Shown here piece by piece: positions 16,640-25,924 of a stretch of DNA of 64,000 nucleotides. The number at the start of each line of letters is the position of its first letter. The stretch's first letter is position 1. The notes below the pieces were generated by a model. That model searched no databases, was not told the DNA's origin, and saw only the letters and a list, made by a program, of their open reading frames with translations. The stretch is from JAHBNG01 sp039028975 (GTDB taxonomy: Bacteria > Chloroflexota > Anaerolineae > Caldilineales > Caldilineaceae): the NCBI GenBank assembly GCA_039028975.1, contig JBCCHB010000021.1, forward strand, positions 1 to 64,000, read 5' to 3'. A program made the position numbers and the translations under genes.

Positions 16640-19600
16640 TTATGACATGACAGTATGAGACTCGACAGCGGTGAGTAATATCTCGAATTTATTTCGTCTA
16701 TAACTTGACCAATTATTTTTGACCCGATTCAGAATCAGAACAGCAGCTTCACGAGATTCGCTGTCTTCATTTTGCAGAACATTGCATATTTGGTTGATTT
16801 GTGAATCATGCAGTTTTTCTAGTGCTTCGGCAGCTCTTTGGCTTATGGTATTATCTTTATTTATTAAATCTATCACTAGTGACTTTATACCTGCTTCGCC
16901 TAGGTTTGCCAAAGCACTGCCTATCGCTGTGTTTGCTTTTTCATTTTCACATCTAAGAGCATTAATTAATGGTTCAACCTCTCGTTCATCACCTATCGTC
17001 CCAATAGCTAATGCGGCAAGTGCACGTACAGCTACATGTGAGTCCTGTAGAGCTGCGACTAGTGGTTCTATGGACTGCCTATTATTTAGGTCCCCTAATG
17101 CAATTGCAGCAGCCTTGCGAAATTCAGATTGTTTATGCATGAGCATCGCAATCAATGGTTCGAGTGCTTCCTCATTATTTAATTTACCAAGTATTTTGGT
17201 TGCCTTGCAACGCATATTTATGTCCATCTCTACATCCTTAGTCACGGAAATAAGAGGAGCTACTGCTGCTTGCTCAAACTTTGCTATTGACACTTCCGCA
17301 CTCGCGGCTACTTCAACATCACAATTAGGATCTAAGATTAGTTCAATCAATGGCCATATTGCGCGCTTGTCTCTCAATAATCCCAATGCCTTGGCTGCAG
17401 ATTTACATACATCGCTTTCATCATCCTTAAGGGCTAGAATTAATGGCTCTACAGCCCTTTTATGCCGGAGCCTGCCAAGTACCATTACCGCTTCCTGACG
17501 TAATACACTGTTGTTATTCTTAAGAGCAAAAATTAGTGGCCTTACAGCTTTGCAACCTACTTCTATCAACGCCGTACACGCTCCATCTCGAACATGCTTA
17601 CTCTTATGTTGGAGAGTTGTAATCAGTAATTCTATCGTTACATCATCCCCATACCTTCTCAATGTTCTCAGTATAGTTCGACGTTCCTTCGGTTCTGCAG
17701 AACCAATATACACAATTAGTGGTTCTAACGCCCGCGGGTCTCCCAATTCAATTAACGCATTAGCTGCTCCAATACGTATATCCGCATTGTCCTGTTGGAG
17801 GGCCATAATTAGAGGCTCAAGTGTCCGACTATTATTATTTTCTCCTATAACACCTAGGTTTTTCAGTGCATCAATTACACATTTGATTGTAATCTTATGT
17901 CTATAGCCTCCGTTGAGGATATCTAATAAACTTTGTATTGCCTGCTCTTCGTCTTTTTTGTTTAGTGTCCCGGTTGCTGATATTCGAGCGGAAATATTAA
18001 ACACAGAAATTATATTACTTGATGGATTTAATCCACCGTCTTGGCCATTAAGAAGCAAAATGAGCGGTTCAACCGCGCATAGAACTCCAATATCTCCAAG
18101 TACTTTAGCTACCCTCTGGCGAGCTCCCTTTCCTCCAACCTGGAGGGTGAGTATAAGCGACTCAATACCCTCATCTCCTAACAATCCTAGAGCCTCGGCT
18201 GCTGCTTGGCGTACATCGATATATGAGTCCCGTGGAAATACAATGTCTGGTTTTGTTGCCTGTTCGTTTCCTAAGAGCCCCATGATATCGGGGACAGGCT
18301 GATGAATGCGCTCGTTTTCATCTTGTAAAATAGTGCATAGCGGTTTGACAGCTCGAATGTCACCTAGTTTTCCTAGTGCATTGATTGCTTGATAGCGTAT
18401 TAACGGAGTTGGCTCGTGCAAGAGTGCTAGAATTGGCTCTACAGCTCTAATGTCTCCAAGTCTTCCAAGTGATTCTGGTACAACCCTTCTGACATACTCA
18501 TTTTCATCATAGATCGAATCAATTAGTGTGTCGACAGCTTGAACATTTCCTAGATAGCCTAATGCCTCAACTGCGCCCTCTCGTCTTTTCCAATCATTAG
18601 ACTCAATAGCAGCTATTAGAGGTTTCAAAGCGCTATCACCTAGCTGTCCTAATACCATAGCTACAGAATGTCTCAATTTCCAGTTGTCAGTCTGTAACAT
18701 AAGTATTAATGGCTCTACGGCTCTAGCGCTACCTATTTTACCTAATGCTAATGTGGCATAGATACACACGTCTGAGACATCGTCTTGTAGTGCAGAAATC
18801 AATGGTACGACAGCGCGTTCATGCTTCAACAAACCCAATGCCTCGGCGGCATTTACTCGTACAGAGTCATTAACATCTTTTAGTGCAGAAATTAGTGGTT
18901 CAACTCCTAGCTTATTTTGCAATTCACCTAAGATTTTAGCCGCACGTTTGCGCGTAGATACCTTTTCATCTCCTAAGCTTGTGATCTCCAGAATGTCCCA
19001 AACTCTCCCTAAATTACGCAAAATCATTCTTCTTTGAGTATCATCACTGATCGTAGCTAGTTCTTCTAACATCACATCCGTAAACAACACCTTATTGTGA
19101 TTGGTAAAGAATTCATACCACTTCTCAATAAATGGCTCCGTGCGGATTGATGTACGTAGAATACACTCAAATGCCTCATTACTAATGTTTCTCAGGCGTT
19201 CCCTATAGGTATATATCACCCCAAAGCTTTTTGAAGGAATAACGTAATCATGGGAATGCAATTGCCATGACAGCACTTCCCCATCAAGGAGGCTTTGAGC
19301 TTTCCTTAATTCTATATCTTCATGAGATAGCCACTCTTGAATCTCAGTAATAAGATACTCGTGAGCCAATTCGTAAGTAATGACGCTTTGTTGTTCATCC
19401 CGCCGCAACAGATGCCTACTATCCAACCGACGAAGCACATCGTCAAGCTCTTGCTTCGTTGCATCGACTTGAGCCATTATTGTTTCATAATCAACAGGGC
19501 ACTTCGTAAGATCCAAGCTTACTAATTCTTTCAATATTTGCTTAGCAATTGTTTGGCCACGGCCCGGAAGTTCTCCTAAGGTACCGTTAAGGTAGTTGCC

Positions 19601-20860
19601 TAAAATGCCCGAAGCACCACTAAGTTGATCATAAAAACCTTTCTCTATACATACTTCTCCCGATACCACTGCCTTTTCATATAGTTTCGTACAAATAATT
19701 TGTAGGTGTGGCAATTCAATATTGTCTGGGGTAAGCTCGTTGAGCAGTGTATCAAGCAAATCTTGTTCGTAATACATCGGTGGCACCAGCTTTGTCAGCG
19801 GCGCTGTAATAGCTTCGCGTGCCTGTTCATGGAGCAATGGTTTCAGCATATACTGATTGTTGAATATGGCGGGAATGCGGTCGTCGAAATTTGCTAGGTC
19901 AGCGAAATAATCCTTACGGATGGCAATTACAAAACGGACGGGCAGCCTTTTGTTATCACAGCTATTCGCCAGATCTTCCATAAATCTGCCCCGTAACTCC
20001 CTATTACGCTGCAATGTGAATATCTCCTCAAACTGGTCCAAGATAATTACAAATCCCCGGCTGCTACTATGTTTGTACTCACAAATAAATTCTAAGAATT
20101 GATGTAAATTAGACTTTCTAATCAGTTCCGGCCAACCAGATAATATCTTGAAGACGCATCGTTTGATGTTCTCGAGCGGATTTGGATACGTTCGAGCATA
20201 GATGGGAAGCCACCCATCTTGAATTAATCGCAACGAGAGACCCGAATTGAGTAGGGATGTTTTCCCTGCTCCAGATTTCGCGTGAACTACAGTCAATCGC
20301 TCCTTTAACACCTTCTCACAGAGTATCTGGATTTCCTCATCACGCCCAAAGAAGATCTCCGCATCCTTCATTTCGTAGGACAAAAGAGATTTGTATGGCT
20401 CTTTGGGTGGTTCAGGTTTCCGCAACATTAACAGCATTTTCGCTTCATATTGAGGAATGATTCTTGCTAGGAAGTTGCGGAGTTCTTCTTCAGGAAGGTG
20501 TGCAGATGGCGAACTTGGTTGACCAACTTCTATTTGAGTAGCGGGTGAACGGTTACGAATACCTTCAATAGCATCTAAAACATTCGTATCATTCGTTGTT
20601 TCCAGAACATGAGTTAGTGGCGTATAGCGATGAGCGGCTTTAAGCAGTTCCTCGCATTTCTCTTCATTTTTGTTTAAAGTATTTGCAATTTTAATTATTA
20701 GCTCTGCGCTTTCAGGTCGTGTTCCCTTATTGATCCATTTTGAGACTGTATCGTGGGCCACAAATATTTTTTTCGCAAGCCAACGCTGAGAGCGCTCCTC
20801 TTCTTGGAGCCATTGTTCTAGAAGTTCAGAGAACTCTAGGTAATAAATAGGTTTGTTCAT
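16640..20860 (-). CDS. HTH-STAND NTPase-HEAT repeat protein (putative defence sensor)
   Basis: 1406 residues. Residues 1-75 form an XRE-like HTH (WLAKKIFVAHDTVSKWIN). A STAND/AAA NTPase of the nSTAND type follows: FFGRDEEI lead-in, Walker A SGAGKTSLL (Lys200), Walker B FVIILDQFEEIF (271-281), with a winged-helix region to about residue 520. From about residue 640 to 1385 there are some 20 PBS-lyase-type HEAT repeats (RxxAAxALGxLGDxxAVEPL). STAND proteins with C-terminal superstructure repeats act as switchable sensors, many in antiphage or self/non-self responses; the repeats usually bind the trigger. No effector domain is fused, so output may be through the HTH or a partner. The 121-residue gene at 20958 is divergently transcribed. 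Confidence 0.82.
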   Translation of the reverse strand: MNKPIYYLEFSELLEQWLQEEERSQRWLAKKIFVAHDTVSKWINKGTRPESAELIIKIANTLNKNEEKCEELLKAAHRYTPLTHVLETTNDTNVLDAIEGIRNRSPATQIEVGQPSSPSAHLPEEELRNFLARIIPQYEAKMLLMLRKPEPPKEPYKSLLSYEMKDAEIFFGRDEEIQILCEKVLKERLTVVHAKSGAGKTSLLNSGLSLRLIQDGWLPIYARTYPNPLENIKRCVFKILSGWPELIRKSNLHQFLEFICEYKHSSSRGFVIILDQFEEIFTLQRNRELRGRFMEDLANSCDNKRLPVRFVIAIRKDYFADLANFDDRIPAIFNNQYMLKPLLHEQAREAITAPLTKLVPPMYYEQDLLDTLLNELTPDNIELPHLQIICTKLYEKAVVSGEVCIEKGFYDQLSGASGILGNYLNGTLGELPGRGQTIAKQILKELVSLDLTKCPVDYETIMAQVDATKQELDDVLRRLDSRHLLRRDEQQSVITYELAHEYLITEIQEWLSHEDIELRKAQSLLDGEVLSWQLHSHDYVIPSKSFGVIYTYRERLRNISNEAFECILRTSIRTEPFIEKWYEFFTNHNKVLFTDVMLEELATISDDTQRRMILRNLGRVWDILEITSLGDEKVSTRKRAAKILGELQNKLGVEPLISALKDVNDSVRVNAAEALGLLKHERAVVPLISALQDDVSDVCIYATLALGKIGSARAVEPLILMLQTDNWKLRHSVAMVLGQLGDSALKPLIAAIESNDWKRREGAVEALGYLGNVQAVDTLIDSIYDENEYVRRVVPESLGRLGDIRAVEPILALLHEPTPLIRYQAINALGKLGDIRAVKPLCTILQDENERIHQPVPDIMGLLGNEQATKPDIVFPRDSYIDVRQAAAEALGLLGDEGIESLILTLQVGGKGARQRVAKVLGDIGVLCAVEPLILLLNGQDGGLNPSSNIISVFNISARISATGTLNKKDEEQAIQSLLDILNGGYRHKITIKCVIDALKNLGVIGENNNSRTLEPLIMALQQDNADIRIGAANALIELGDPRALEPLIVYIGSAEPKERRTILRTLRRYGDDVTIELLITTLQHKSKHVRDGACTALIEVGCKAVRPLIFALKNNNSVLRQEAVMVLGRLRHKRAVEPLILALKDDESDVCKSAAKALGLLRDKRAIWPLIELILDPNCDVEVAASAEVSIAKFEQAAVAPLISVTKDVEMDINMRCKATKILGKLNNEEALEPLIAMLMHKQSEFRKAAAIALGDLNNRQSIEPLVAALQDSHVAVRALAALAIGTIGDEREVEPLINALRCENEKANTAIGSALANLGEAGIKSLVIDLINKDNTISQRAAEALEKLHDSQINQICNVLQNEDSESREAAVLILNRVKNNWSSYRRNKFEILLTAVESHTVMS

Positions 20861-20957
20861 AATTTATATTTTCACCCCAGCGGCTTTTGAGTGGTTGAAA
20901 CAACCCACAAAACTAAGTACAGATAGAAAAAAGCTCACTGATTGATAGTTTATCTTG

Positions 20958-21320
20958 ATGGTTACACGACGTTACTCAAATGAGTTCGAAGATTTGAACT
21001 CTGCTTTGGCATTCGGTGAAGAGATCGACTTTATTGCCAAACAAGATGGGGCGACGATTCTTACAGGAAGAAACAAAGATATTCCTAAATCTGTACTTGG
21101 AGCTATTTTTGTACACAACACGGAACGATATGATCACACAGGACAATATCACGTAGTTGAGAAAGATGCCCACCGCGACGTCTATCGTGTCAAATATGCG
21201 GATGCCAATCTCAGGGACTTTTCTGTTGCAGATCAATTAGAGGCTAAACAATTCGTGACTAACTATCTATCTCAAAAGTACGATGAAATTAACCCTAACC
21301 CAGGCATTTCCCGAATCTAA
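20958..21320 (+). CDS. Small protein of unknown function
   Basis: 120 residues from ATG 20958 (an in-frame TTG sits just before). No signal peptide or membrane segment. It is an acidic/basic mixed alpha/beta protein; I see no family motif. It is divergent from the STAND-HEAT gene with under 100 bp between starts, so it could be its partner or effector, but nothing in the sequence proves that. Confidence 0.5.
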   Translation: MVTRRYSNEFEDLNSALAFGEEIDFIAKQDGATILTGRNKDIPKSVLGAIFVHNTERYDHTGQYHVVEKDAHRDVYRVKYADANLRDFSVADQLEAKQFVTNYLSQKYDEINPNPGISRI

Positions 21321-21333
21321 TCGTCTTAAATCT

Positions 21334-21555
21334 CTAGCATGACCTTTGCATACTCTCTGGATAATGACATATCTGGAATTCAACCTGTTCCAAACCTCGT
21401 ATTATGTCAACTAAGACTATCAAAATGGCCTGCAAATACCGAGTTTACTTGACATAATGCTGAAGATTGAATCAATTTGGTTGACATAACGATCGGGCTG
21501 CCTCAAAAAAATTCCAGTTATGTCATTAAATTTTGCCTTTCAAAGGTCATGCTAG
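21334..21555. repeat. 222-bp MITE-like or origin-like repeat block
   Basis: Perfect 15-bp terminal inverted repeats (CTAGCATGACCTTTG at 21334-21348 and its complement at 21541-21555) enclose four TTATGTCA/TGACATAA copies near 21402, 21449, 21481 and 21518. No ORF. This fits a miniature inverted-repeat element, or a set of binding sites for a recombinase or replication protein near the left side of the mobilisation module. A TA at each outer end is compatible with IS630/mariner-type target use, but CTAG is itself a palindrome, so this is weak. Confidence 0.55.
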
Positions 21556-21568
21556 AAAACAGAGTGAC

Positions 21569-21640
21569 TGTTACACTTTGTAACACCTTCTTCCGGCAGT
21601 TTGTCCCGCAGTTGATCGCCGCCCTATGATAAATTATAAA
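21569..21640 (+). promoter_or_regulatory. Operator-like dyad and sigma-70-type promoter
   Basis: A TGTTACA-CTT-TGTAACA dyad lies at 21569-21585. A -35-like TTGATC (21612-21617) and TATAAA -10 (21635-21640) are 17 bp apart, placing a start about 75 nt before the small gene at 21721. It probably drives the transfer gene block that follows. Confidence 0.45.
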
Positions 21641-21720
21641 CAGAAATAGCGTTGGCCAACAAAGTTTCTCCTTAATGTTAATATAAGTGTATCAGACAGT
21701 ATATTCTGGAGGAAAACAGA

Positions 21721-21921
21721 ATGAAACAATCACATAAGTTCCAACATACCGATGTGTCACGGTCAGACACTATTGGTACTTTACTCACAATTGCGTGGCA
21801 TGTCAGTGTTTTGTTACCGGACAAGTCTCGTAATATTGTTCGTATTGGTATTGATGCTGCACGAGTGGCACGCAAGATGCGCCAAGGTAATGACACATCC
21901 GACCCTAAACAAGCTGTATAG
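21721..21921 (+). CDS. Small hypothetical protein of the mobile element
   Basis: 66 residues, with a CTGGAGGA ribosome site 8 nt before the ATG, which supports it as real. It is basic and partly amphipathic, with no recognised family. First gene of the plus-strand block leading to the coupling protein and relaxase. A possible accessory DNA-binding or relaxosome protein, by position only. Confidence 0.55.
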   Translation: MKQSHKFQHTDVSRSDTIGTLLTIAWHVSVLLPDKSRNIVRIGIDAARVARKMRQGNDTSDPKQAV

Positions 21922-21949
21922 GGTTAACACGGTAACAGGTTATTAATAG

Positions 21950-22011
21950 CTATCCCAGTCTCTGATAGGGATACTTAGAGGGAGAAGCATCCCTATCAGA
22001 GACTGGGATAG
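21950..22011 (+). promoter_or_regulatory. Long hairpin immediately before the coupling-protein gene
   Basis: Perfect 23-bp arms (21950-21972 and 21989-22011) with a 16-nt loop lie between the small gene stop and the AAAGGAG ribosome site at 22012-22018. No U-tract follows, so it is more likely a translational or RNA-processing element, or a protein-binding dyad, than an intrinsic terminator. Confidence 0.6.
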
Positions 22012-22025
22012 AAAGGAGATGTTTG

Positions 22026-23555
22026 ATGACGAAATTACCGTTCGCTCCGTGGCGAACGAAGCGAGAGGAACATGGCGCATCTCAAATATCAGAGATCGAG
22101 GTAGATGGGCAAATAGCGGTAGCATCGACAGATGGGCACTGTCTGAAATTACTCAAATTTTCACCTCATGCCCAGGATAGCTGGAATGCACTTGATTCCT
22201 ACAGTGGCACCGCTATTTTTGGGATTACGGGCAGTGCCAAGACTACAGGGTCTGGAGCAGCTATTGCTTGTGCCATGCTTGAAGCTGGCTATGGGGGCTG
22301 TGTATTTTGTGCCAAGCCAGAGGAAGCACAGGATAACTGGATCAAATACTGTACTCAAACTGACCGCCTGAATGACATGGTCATCATCTCGCCTGACCAG
22401 CCATATCGGTTCGATTTCATTAATTATGAGCTAAATCGCGAAGGACGGGGAGCAGGACAAACGGAAAATCTGGTCGCACTCCTCTCCCACATCACGGAAA
22501 TTGCAGAAGGCAAGGCCGAGCAACAAGGCGGCGAAGCTTTCTGGGGCAGAGCAATGAAAGAAATGTTAAGGAATGCCATTGACCTCTTGTCTATTTCACA
22601 GGGCCGGATGACATTAGAGGAGATCTCTCACTTGATTGTGACAGCCCCGCACTATCCTGAACAACATCAAGATGAAAAATGGCGTAATGAATCTTTTTGT
22701 TGGCAGTGCTTACAGCAGGCACGAAGCAAAGAGCGGGAAGGCAAGCTTACAGCAATGCAGTGCCATGATTTTCGTGTCACCTATCGTTACTGGATGCAAA
22801 CTCATGCAGCGCTAGCAGACCGCACAAGATCGGGCATTGTAGCGACCTTCACGAGTATTGCCGATATGTTCCTTCACGGTGTTATCCGCGAGTTATTCTG
22901 TAGTGGTCAGACGAATCTGGAGCCTGACGAGACATTTAAAGATGGGAAAATTATTATTGTAGATTTACCCATCCAAGAATATCACGATGTAGGGCGTATC
23001 TGCCAGGGCATATTCAAATATATGTTTCAGCGAGCTGTGTTGCGACGAGATGTGAAGGAATATCCGCGGCCAGTGTTTTTGTGGGCAGATGAAGCACAGA
23101 ACTTTATCAGCAAGTTTGACTTTCGGTATCAGGCAGTGGCTCGAAGTGCAAGGGCTGCAACCGTCTATCTGACGCAGAATATCAGTAATTACCGCTCAGT
23201 GCTGGGGGCGCAGGGCAAAGATGAAGCCCATGCTTTCCTAGGAAATCTCAAAACACAGATCTTCCATGCTCAAGGAGATGCAGGTACAAATCAATATGCT
23301 TCTGAAATGATCAGTCAACGTTGGATGAACACACGCAATTTCGGCATGTCCAATTATCCACAGAATGGTAGCGGTACTAATGCTGGAGCAAGTGAAGGAA
23401 TTCATCCTAAGCTACTTCCCTCAGCTTTCACTACGTTACGTCAAGGTGGCTTAGCAAATGATTGGGAAGTGGATGCGATAGTGTTTCAGAGTGGTCGTGT
23501 CTGGGAAGCTACTGGAGATACATATTTGCCGGTAGTCTTTAAGCAAAAGTTCTGA
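22026..23555 (+). CDS. Type IV coupling protein (TraG/VirD4-TraM-recognition type)
   Basis: 509 residues from ATG 22026, 7 nt after AAAGGAG. Walker A is GITGSAKTTG near residue 60 and Walker B is VFLWADEAQNF near residue 350, followed by the R-S-A-R-A sensor region and a TQNI motif as in coupling ATPases. These hexameric ATPases dock the relaxosome to a conjugation channel and drive DNA transport. No N-terminal membrane helices are seen; the membrane proteins encoded just downstream may supply the anchor. It heads the transfer block and reads toward oriT and the relaxase. Confidence 0.8.
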   Translation: MTKLPFAPWRTKREEHGASQISEIEVDGQIAVASTDGHCLKLLKFSPHAQDSWNALDSYSGTAIFGITGSAKTTGSGAAIACAMLEAGYGGCVFCAKPEEAQDNWIKYCTQTDRLNDMVIISPDQPYRFDFINYELNREGRGAGQTENLVALLSHITEIAEGKAEQQGGEAFWGRAMKEMLRNAIDLLSISQGRMTLEEISHLIVTAPHYPEQHQDEKWRNESFCWQCLQQARSKEREGKLTAMQCHDFRVTYRYWMQTHAALADRTRSGIVATFTSIADMFLHGVIRELFCSGQTNLEPDETFKDGKIIIVDLPIQEYHDVGRICQGIFKYMFQRAVLRRDVKEYPRPVFLWADEAQNFISKFDFRYQAVARSARAATVYLTQNISNYRSVLGAQGKDEAHAFLGNLKTQIFHAQGDAGTNQYASEMISQRWMNTRNFGMSNYPQNGSGTNAGASEGIHPKLLPSAFTTLRQGGLANDWEVDAIVFQSGRVWEATGDTYLPVVFKQKF

Positions 23556-23642
23556 GTGGTGAGTAGCAATTGGCCTTTCACTGAAGATGACGTTTCTTAT
23601 CATAGCGGATAACGACTATTCCGTTGTCCGAAAGGAGACAAT

Positions 23643-24383
23643 ATGTTTGGTAACAAAGGTGATTCCGGCGAATTTCGGAAGCTTGATATCCTCGCCAGGA
23701 TCTTTATGGGCGATACCTGGATGATGGTGCGGATGCTCACCACCATCGTCCTGTGGTTCATCGGTTGGATGATTACGGGTGTTGAGCTAGCACTGCGTTG
23801 GGGGCATGGGTCGCGCTATATCAATAGCCTCAAGCTGGTACTGGGGTTTGTGGCGATGAACCTTGCCATCATGGTCGGCGTGATTCTGGCTACATTACAG
23901 GGCTATGAAATGGCTGGGGCGCTCTGGCCTGTGGTGAATCTGATCTATATCCCGCTGGCAGTCAAACGGCGGCTATCGGCCAATCGGCGTTTGCATGATC
24001 AAGGCGTGCCAGGGGTTGAAGATGGCCAGAATAGTGAGTTCATGGGCCTTTCTTATCTGTTTCGTCTGGGTAAGCGATTCAAGCGAATGCAAAATATCCG
24101 CTTCGTCTATCGTTGGGCCGAGCCTGGGTTGTGCCTGCTGCTGGCCTTTATTGTCGATGCTGTAGACCCTGGCGTCGCTCTGTGGCTTTGGTTCTGTGCG
24201 CCAGCGCTGTTCCTGAACAATACGCTGGCTTTGCGTAGCGCATTCTACCAGATTCAGGATGCGGTTGACGTTCAGGTTCAAGGCGAATTCGTCATGGAGC
24301 GAGTCGGTGAACCGATGCGTGAAGCAGAAAGTGGCACGGGTCAACGAGGGTTTACGGTTCATACACCAGATCAGTCCGGTTAG
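23643..24383 (+). CDS. Multi-spanning membrane protein of the transfer module
   Basis: 246 residues with a good ribosome site (AAAGGAG before ATG). Hydrophobic spans are seen at about residues 25-48, 70-90, 95-110, 155-175 and 178-195, with an acidic/polar C-terminus. Family not recognised. Its place between the coupling protein and relaxase suggests a membrane anchor or channel adaptor for the element. Confidence 0.6.
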   Translation: MFGNKGDSGEFRKLDILARIFMGDTWMMVRMLTTIVLWFIGWMITGVELALRWGHGSRYINSLKLVLGFVAMNLAIMVGVILATLQGYEMAGALWPVVNLIYIPLAVKRRLSANRRLHDQGVPGVEDGQNSEFMGLSYLFRLGKRFKRMQNIRFVYRWAEPGLCLLLAFIVDAVDPGVALWLWFCAPALFLNNTLALRSAFYQIQDAVDVQVQGEFVMERVGEPMREAESGTGQRGFTVHTPDQSG

Positions 24384-24461
24384 TTCTGCATGGGGTAGAG
24401 GAGGGGCAAGTGGCGAAAATTGAACAACGCCACCTGCCCTCCCCTCTCCTGAAAGGAAATG

Positions 24462-24638
24462 ATGATGGGTGGTGAATTGATGCCCTATTGGTGGGAATTG
24501 CAGATGGCAGGTCTTGCGCTGGACGTTGCTTGGTACTGCTTGCTGCCGATGCTGATACCGATTCTGGTCTATACAGGGGCCTGTTATGGTATCGGCTGGC
24601 TCTATCAAATGATTCGGAATCGATCTGAGAAAGGATGA
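24462..24638 (+). CDS. Small single-span membrane protein
   Basis: 58 residues beginning MMGGELMPYW, with AAAGGA just upstream and overlapping start choices (24459, 24462, 24465). One hydrophobic helix covers about residues 20-45, followed by a basic tail (RNRSEKG). It lies 8 bp before the next membrane-protein gene, so the two are probably co-translated. Function unknown. Confidence 0.55.
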   Translation: MMGGELMPYWWELQMAGLALDVAWYCLLPMLIPILVYTGACYGIGWLYQMIRNRSEKG

Positions 24639-24645
24639 AATAGAG

Positions 24646-24963
24646 ATGAACAATGACATAGCCGCTTGTTGGTGCGAATACCATTCAATGTCAGAGTATT
24701 TAGTTAATGCGCCTTTTGGGTGGCTGCTGCTTCTCATATTCATAGGCGCATATCTTGGTGTGTTGCTGCATCTAGGGATTATCGCCCCGTGGATGCTTTC
24801 GTGGTGGCTGTCAGAGACAGGCATATCGACTGTCGATAATTTCCACAGTTGCCTGTTGCCGATAGTGATGCCTATTGCCGTTTGTATCGTGTTGGGCGTT
24901 GCCCTGGTGATGCTATGGCAGAATCGAAGCAATAGACGTACCGCAGGTAAAGCATCGGCATAG
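24646..24963 (+). CDS. Small two-span membrane protein
   Basis: 105 residues. Two hydrophobic helices (about 23-47 and 70-93) with a cytoplasmic Arg/Lys-rich end. The ribosome site AAAGGA overlaps the end of the previous gene. No family recognised. Part of the set of small membrane proteins that may form an envelope adaptor for transfer. Confidence 0.55.
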   Translation: MNNDIAACWCEYHSMSEYLVNAPFGWLLLLIFIGAYLGVLLHLGIIAPWMLSWWLSETGISTVDNFHSCLLPIVMPIAVCIVLGVALVMLWQNRSNRRTAGKASA

Positions 24964-25036
24964 CTGAGTGGCGAGTGGTAGGTGGTGAGCAGCCCCCCTG
25001 CCCTCTCCCTCAATCTTGAGATAATGAGGTGATGTT

Positions 25037-25924
25037 ATGGAGCATGGACGGTCGCTGATACAGGTCTCAATCAGCTACATCCTTTTGGCGATGATCGCTT
25101 TGTATGGATTATCGAGTGTGGGCAACATCGTTGAGTTTATTCAGCACTTCCATGATGGCTGGACGGGTTGGTCGCTTGGGCTTGGTTTTGGCTTAACGCT
25201 GTTTGTTTCGGCCTATATTGCCAGCATAGCAAAGACTCGTCAGACCCGAATCTATGCACTGATTGTGGCCGGATGTTTTGGCCTCTCCAGTGCGTGGTTT
25301 CAGATGTCGATCTATCTGGAAGGTGGCGCGAATCTCTATGTCTCGTTTGTTCTGGCATTTGTTCCGATTGTGGTCGGTGAGGTGGGACTTGCCATGTTGG
25401 AGTCCAGCTATAGCAAAGATCATGAGATTGTCACTGAAACAAGTGAACTGGACCGGATGCAAGCTGAACTGGATGAGATACAGATTAGCTTGCTTGAAGC
25501 CGTAGCGCAAGCCAAGGAAGCCGAAGGCTTGAAAGAGAAGGTTTCCGATTTGCAACAAGCTCTACAGGAAAGCATAGATGAGACTACGGAGTACCGCAAT
25601 AGCGCAATGAAGTATGATGGGCTGGCCAAAGAACTGGCGCAACTCGCCACGGAACGGGATAAACTCGCCGCAAAACTAGAGAGAGCAGCCACAGAAATTC
25701 AACAGACGGCCATCAATGTCGATTTATTGCCGCAGCGGTTGCGTAGCGAGTTACAGGCGGCCTTGGAGATTGTGGCTGAAGGCCAGATTACCGCCCAGCA
25801 TGATTTTGTTGCCGCTGCCCAGTGGAGCCGAAGCAAAGCCCAGGAGATCTTTCGTACGGCAGAGGCGCTCAAGCTGATTCGAATGGAAGATTCCCAGTGG
25901 CGTATCGTGGGTGAAACGCAGTGA
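25037..25924 (+). CDS. Membrane protein with coiled coil and C-terminal winged-helix-like domain
   Basis: 295 residues. Four hydrophobic spans lie in the first 125 residues (about 10-30, 45-65, 75-92, 97-120), then a long coiled coil (about 130-225, rich in Glu/Leu/Ala), then a compact domain (about 235-290) resembling the DNA-binding end of plasmid/ICE proteins (SRSKAQEIFRTAEALKLI). A membrane anchor linked by a rod to a putative DNA-binding head would suit tethering of the relaxosome. That role is inference. Confidence 0.6.
   Translation: MEHGRSLIQVSISYILLAMIALYGLSSVGNIVEFIQHFHDGWTGWSLGLGFGLTLFVSAYIASIAKTRQTRIYALIVAGCFGLSSAWFQMSIYLEGGANLYVSFVLAFVPIVVGEVGLAMLESSYSKDHEIVTETSELDRMQAELDEIQISLLEAVAQAKEAEGLKEKVSDLQQALQESIDETTEYRNSAMKYDGLAKELAQLATERDKLAAKLERAATEIQQTAINVDLLPQRLRSELQAALEIVAEGQITAQHDFVAAAQWSRSKAQEIFRTAEALKLIRMEDSQWRIVGETQ

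Noticed and set aside
16719..18302. Long plus-strand ORFs opposite the HEAT-repeat gene
   Set aside because: Antisense shadows generated by the repetitive HEAT codons; no ribosome sites or homology.
21950..22011. Intrinsic terminator
   Set aside because: Strong stem but no U-tract, and it abuts a ribosome site; called regulatory instead.
23973..25013. 346-codon minus-strand ORF opposite the membrane-protein genes
   Set aside because: It covers three plus-strand genes that have good ribosome sites and membrane spans; its composition is not protein-like.
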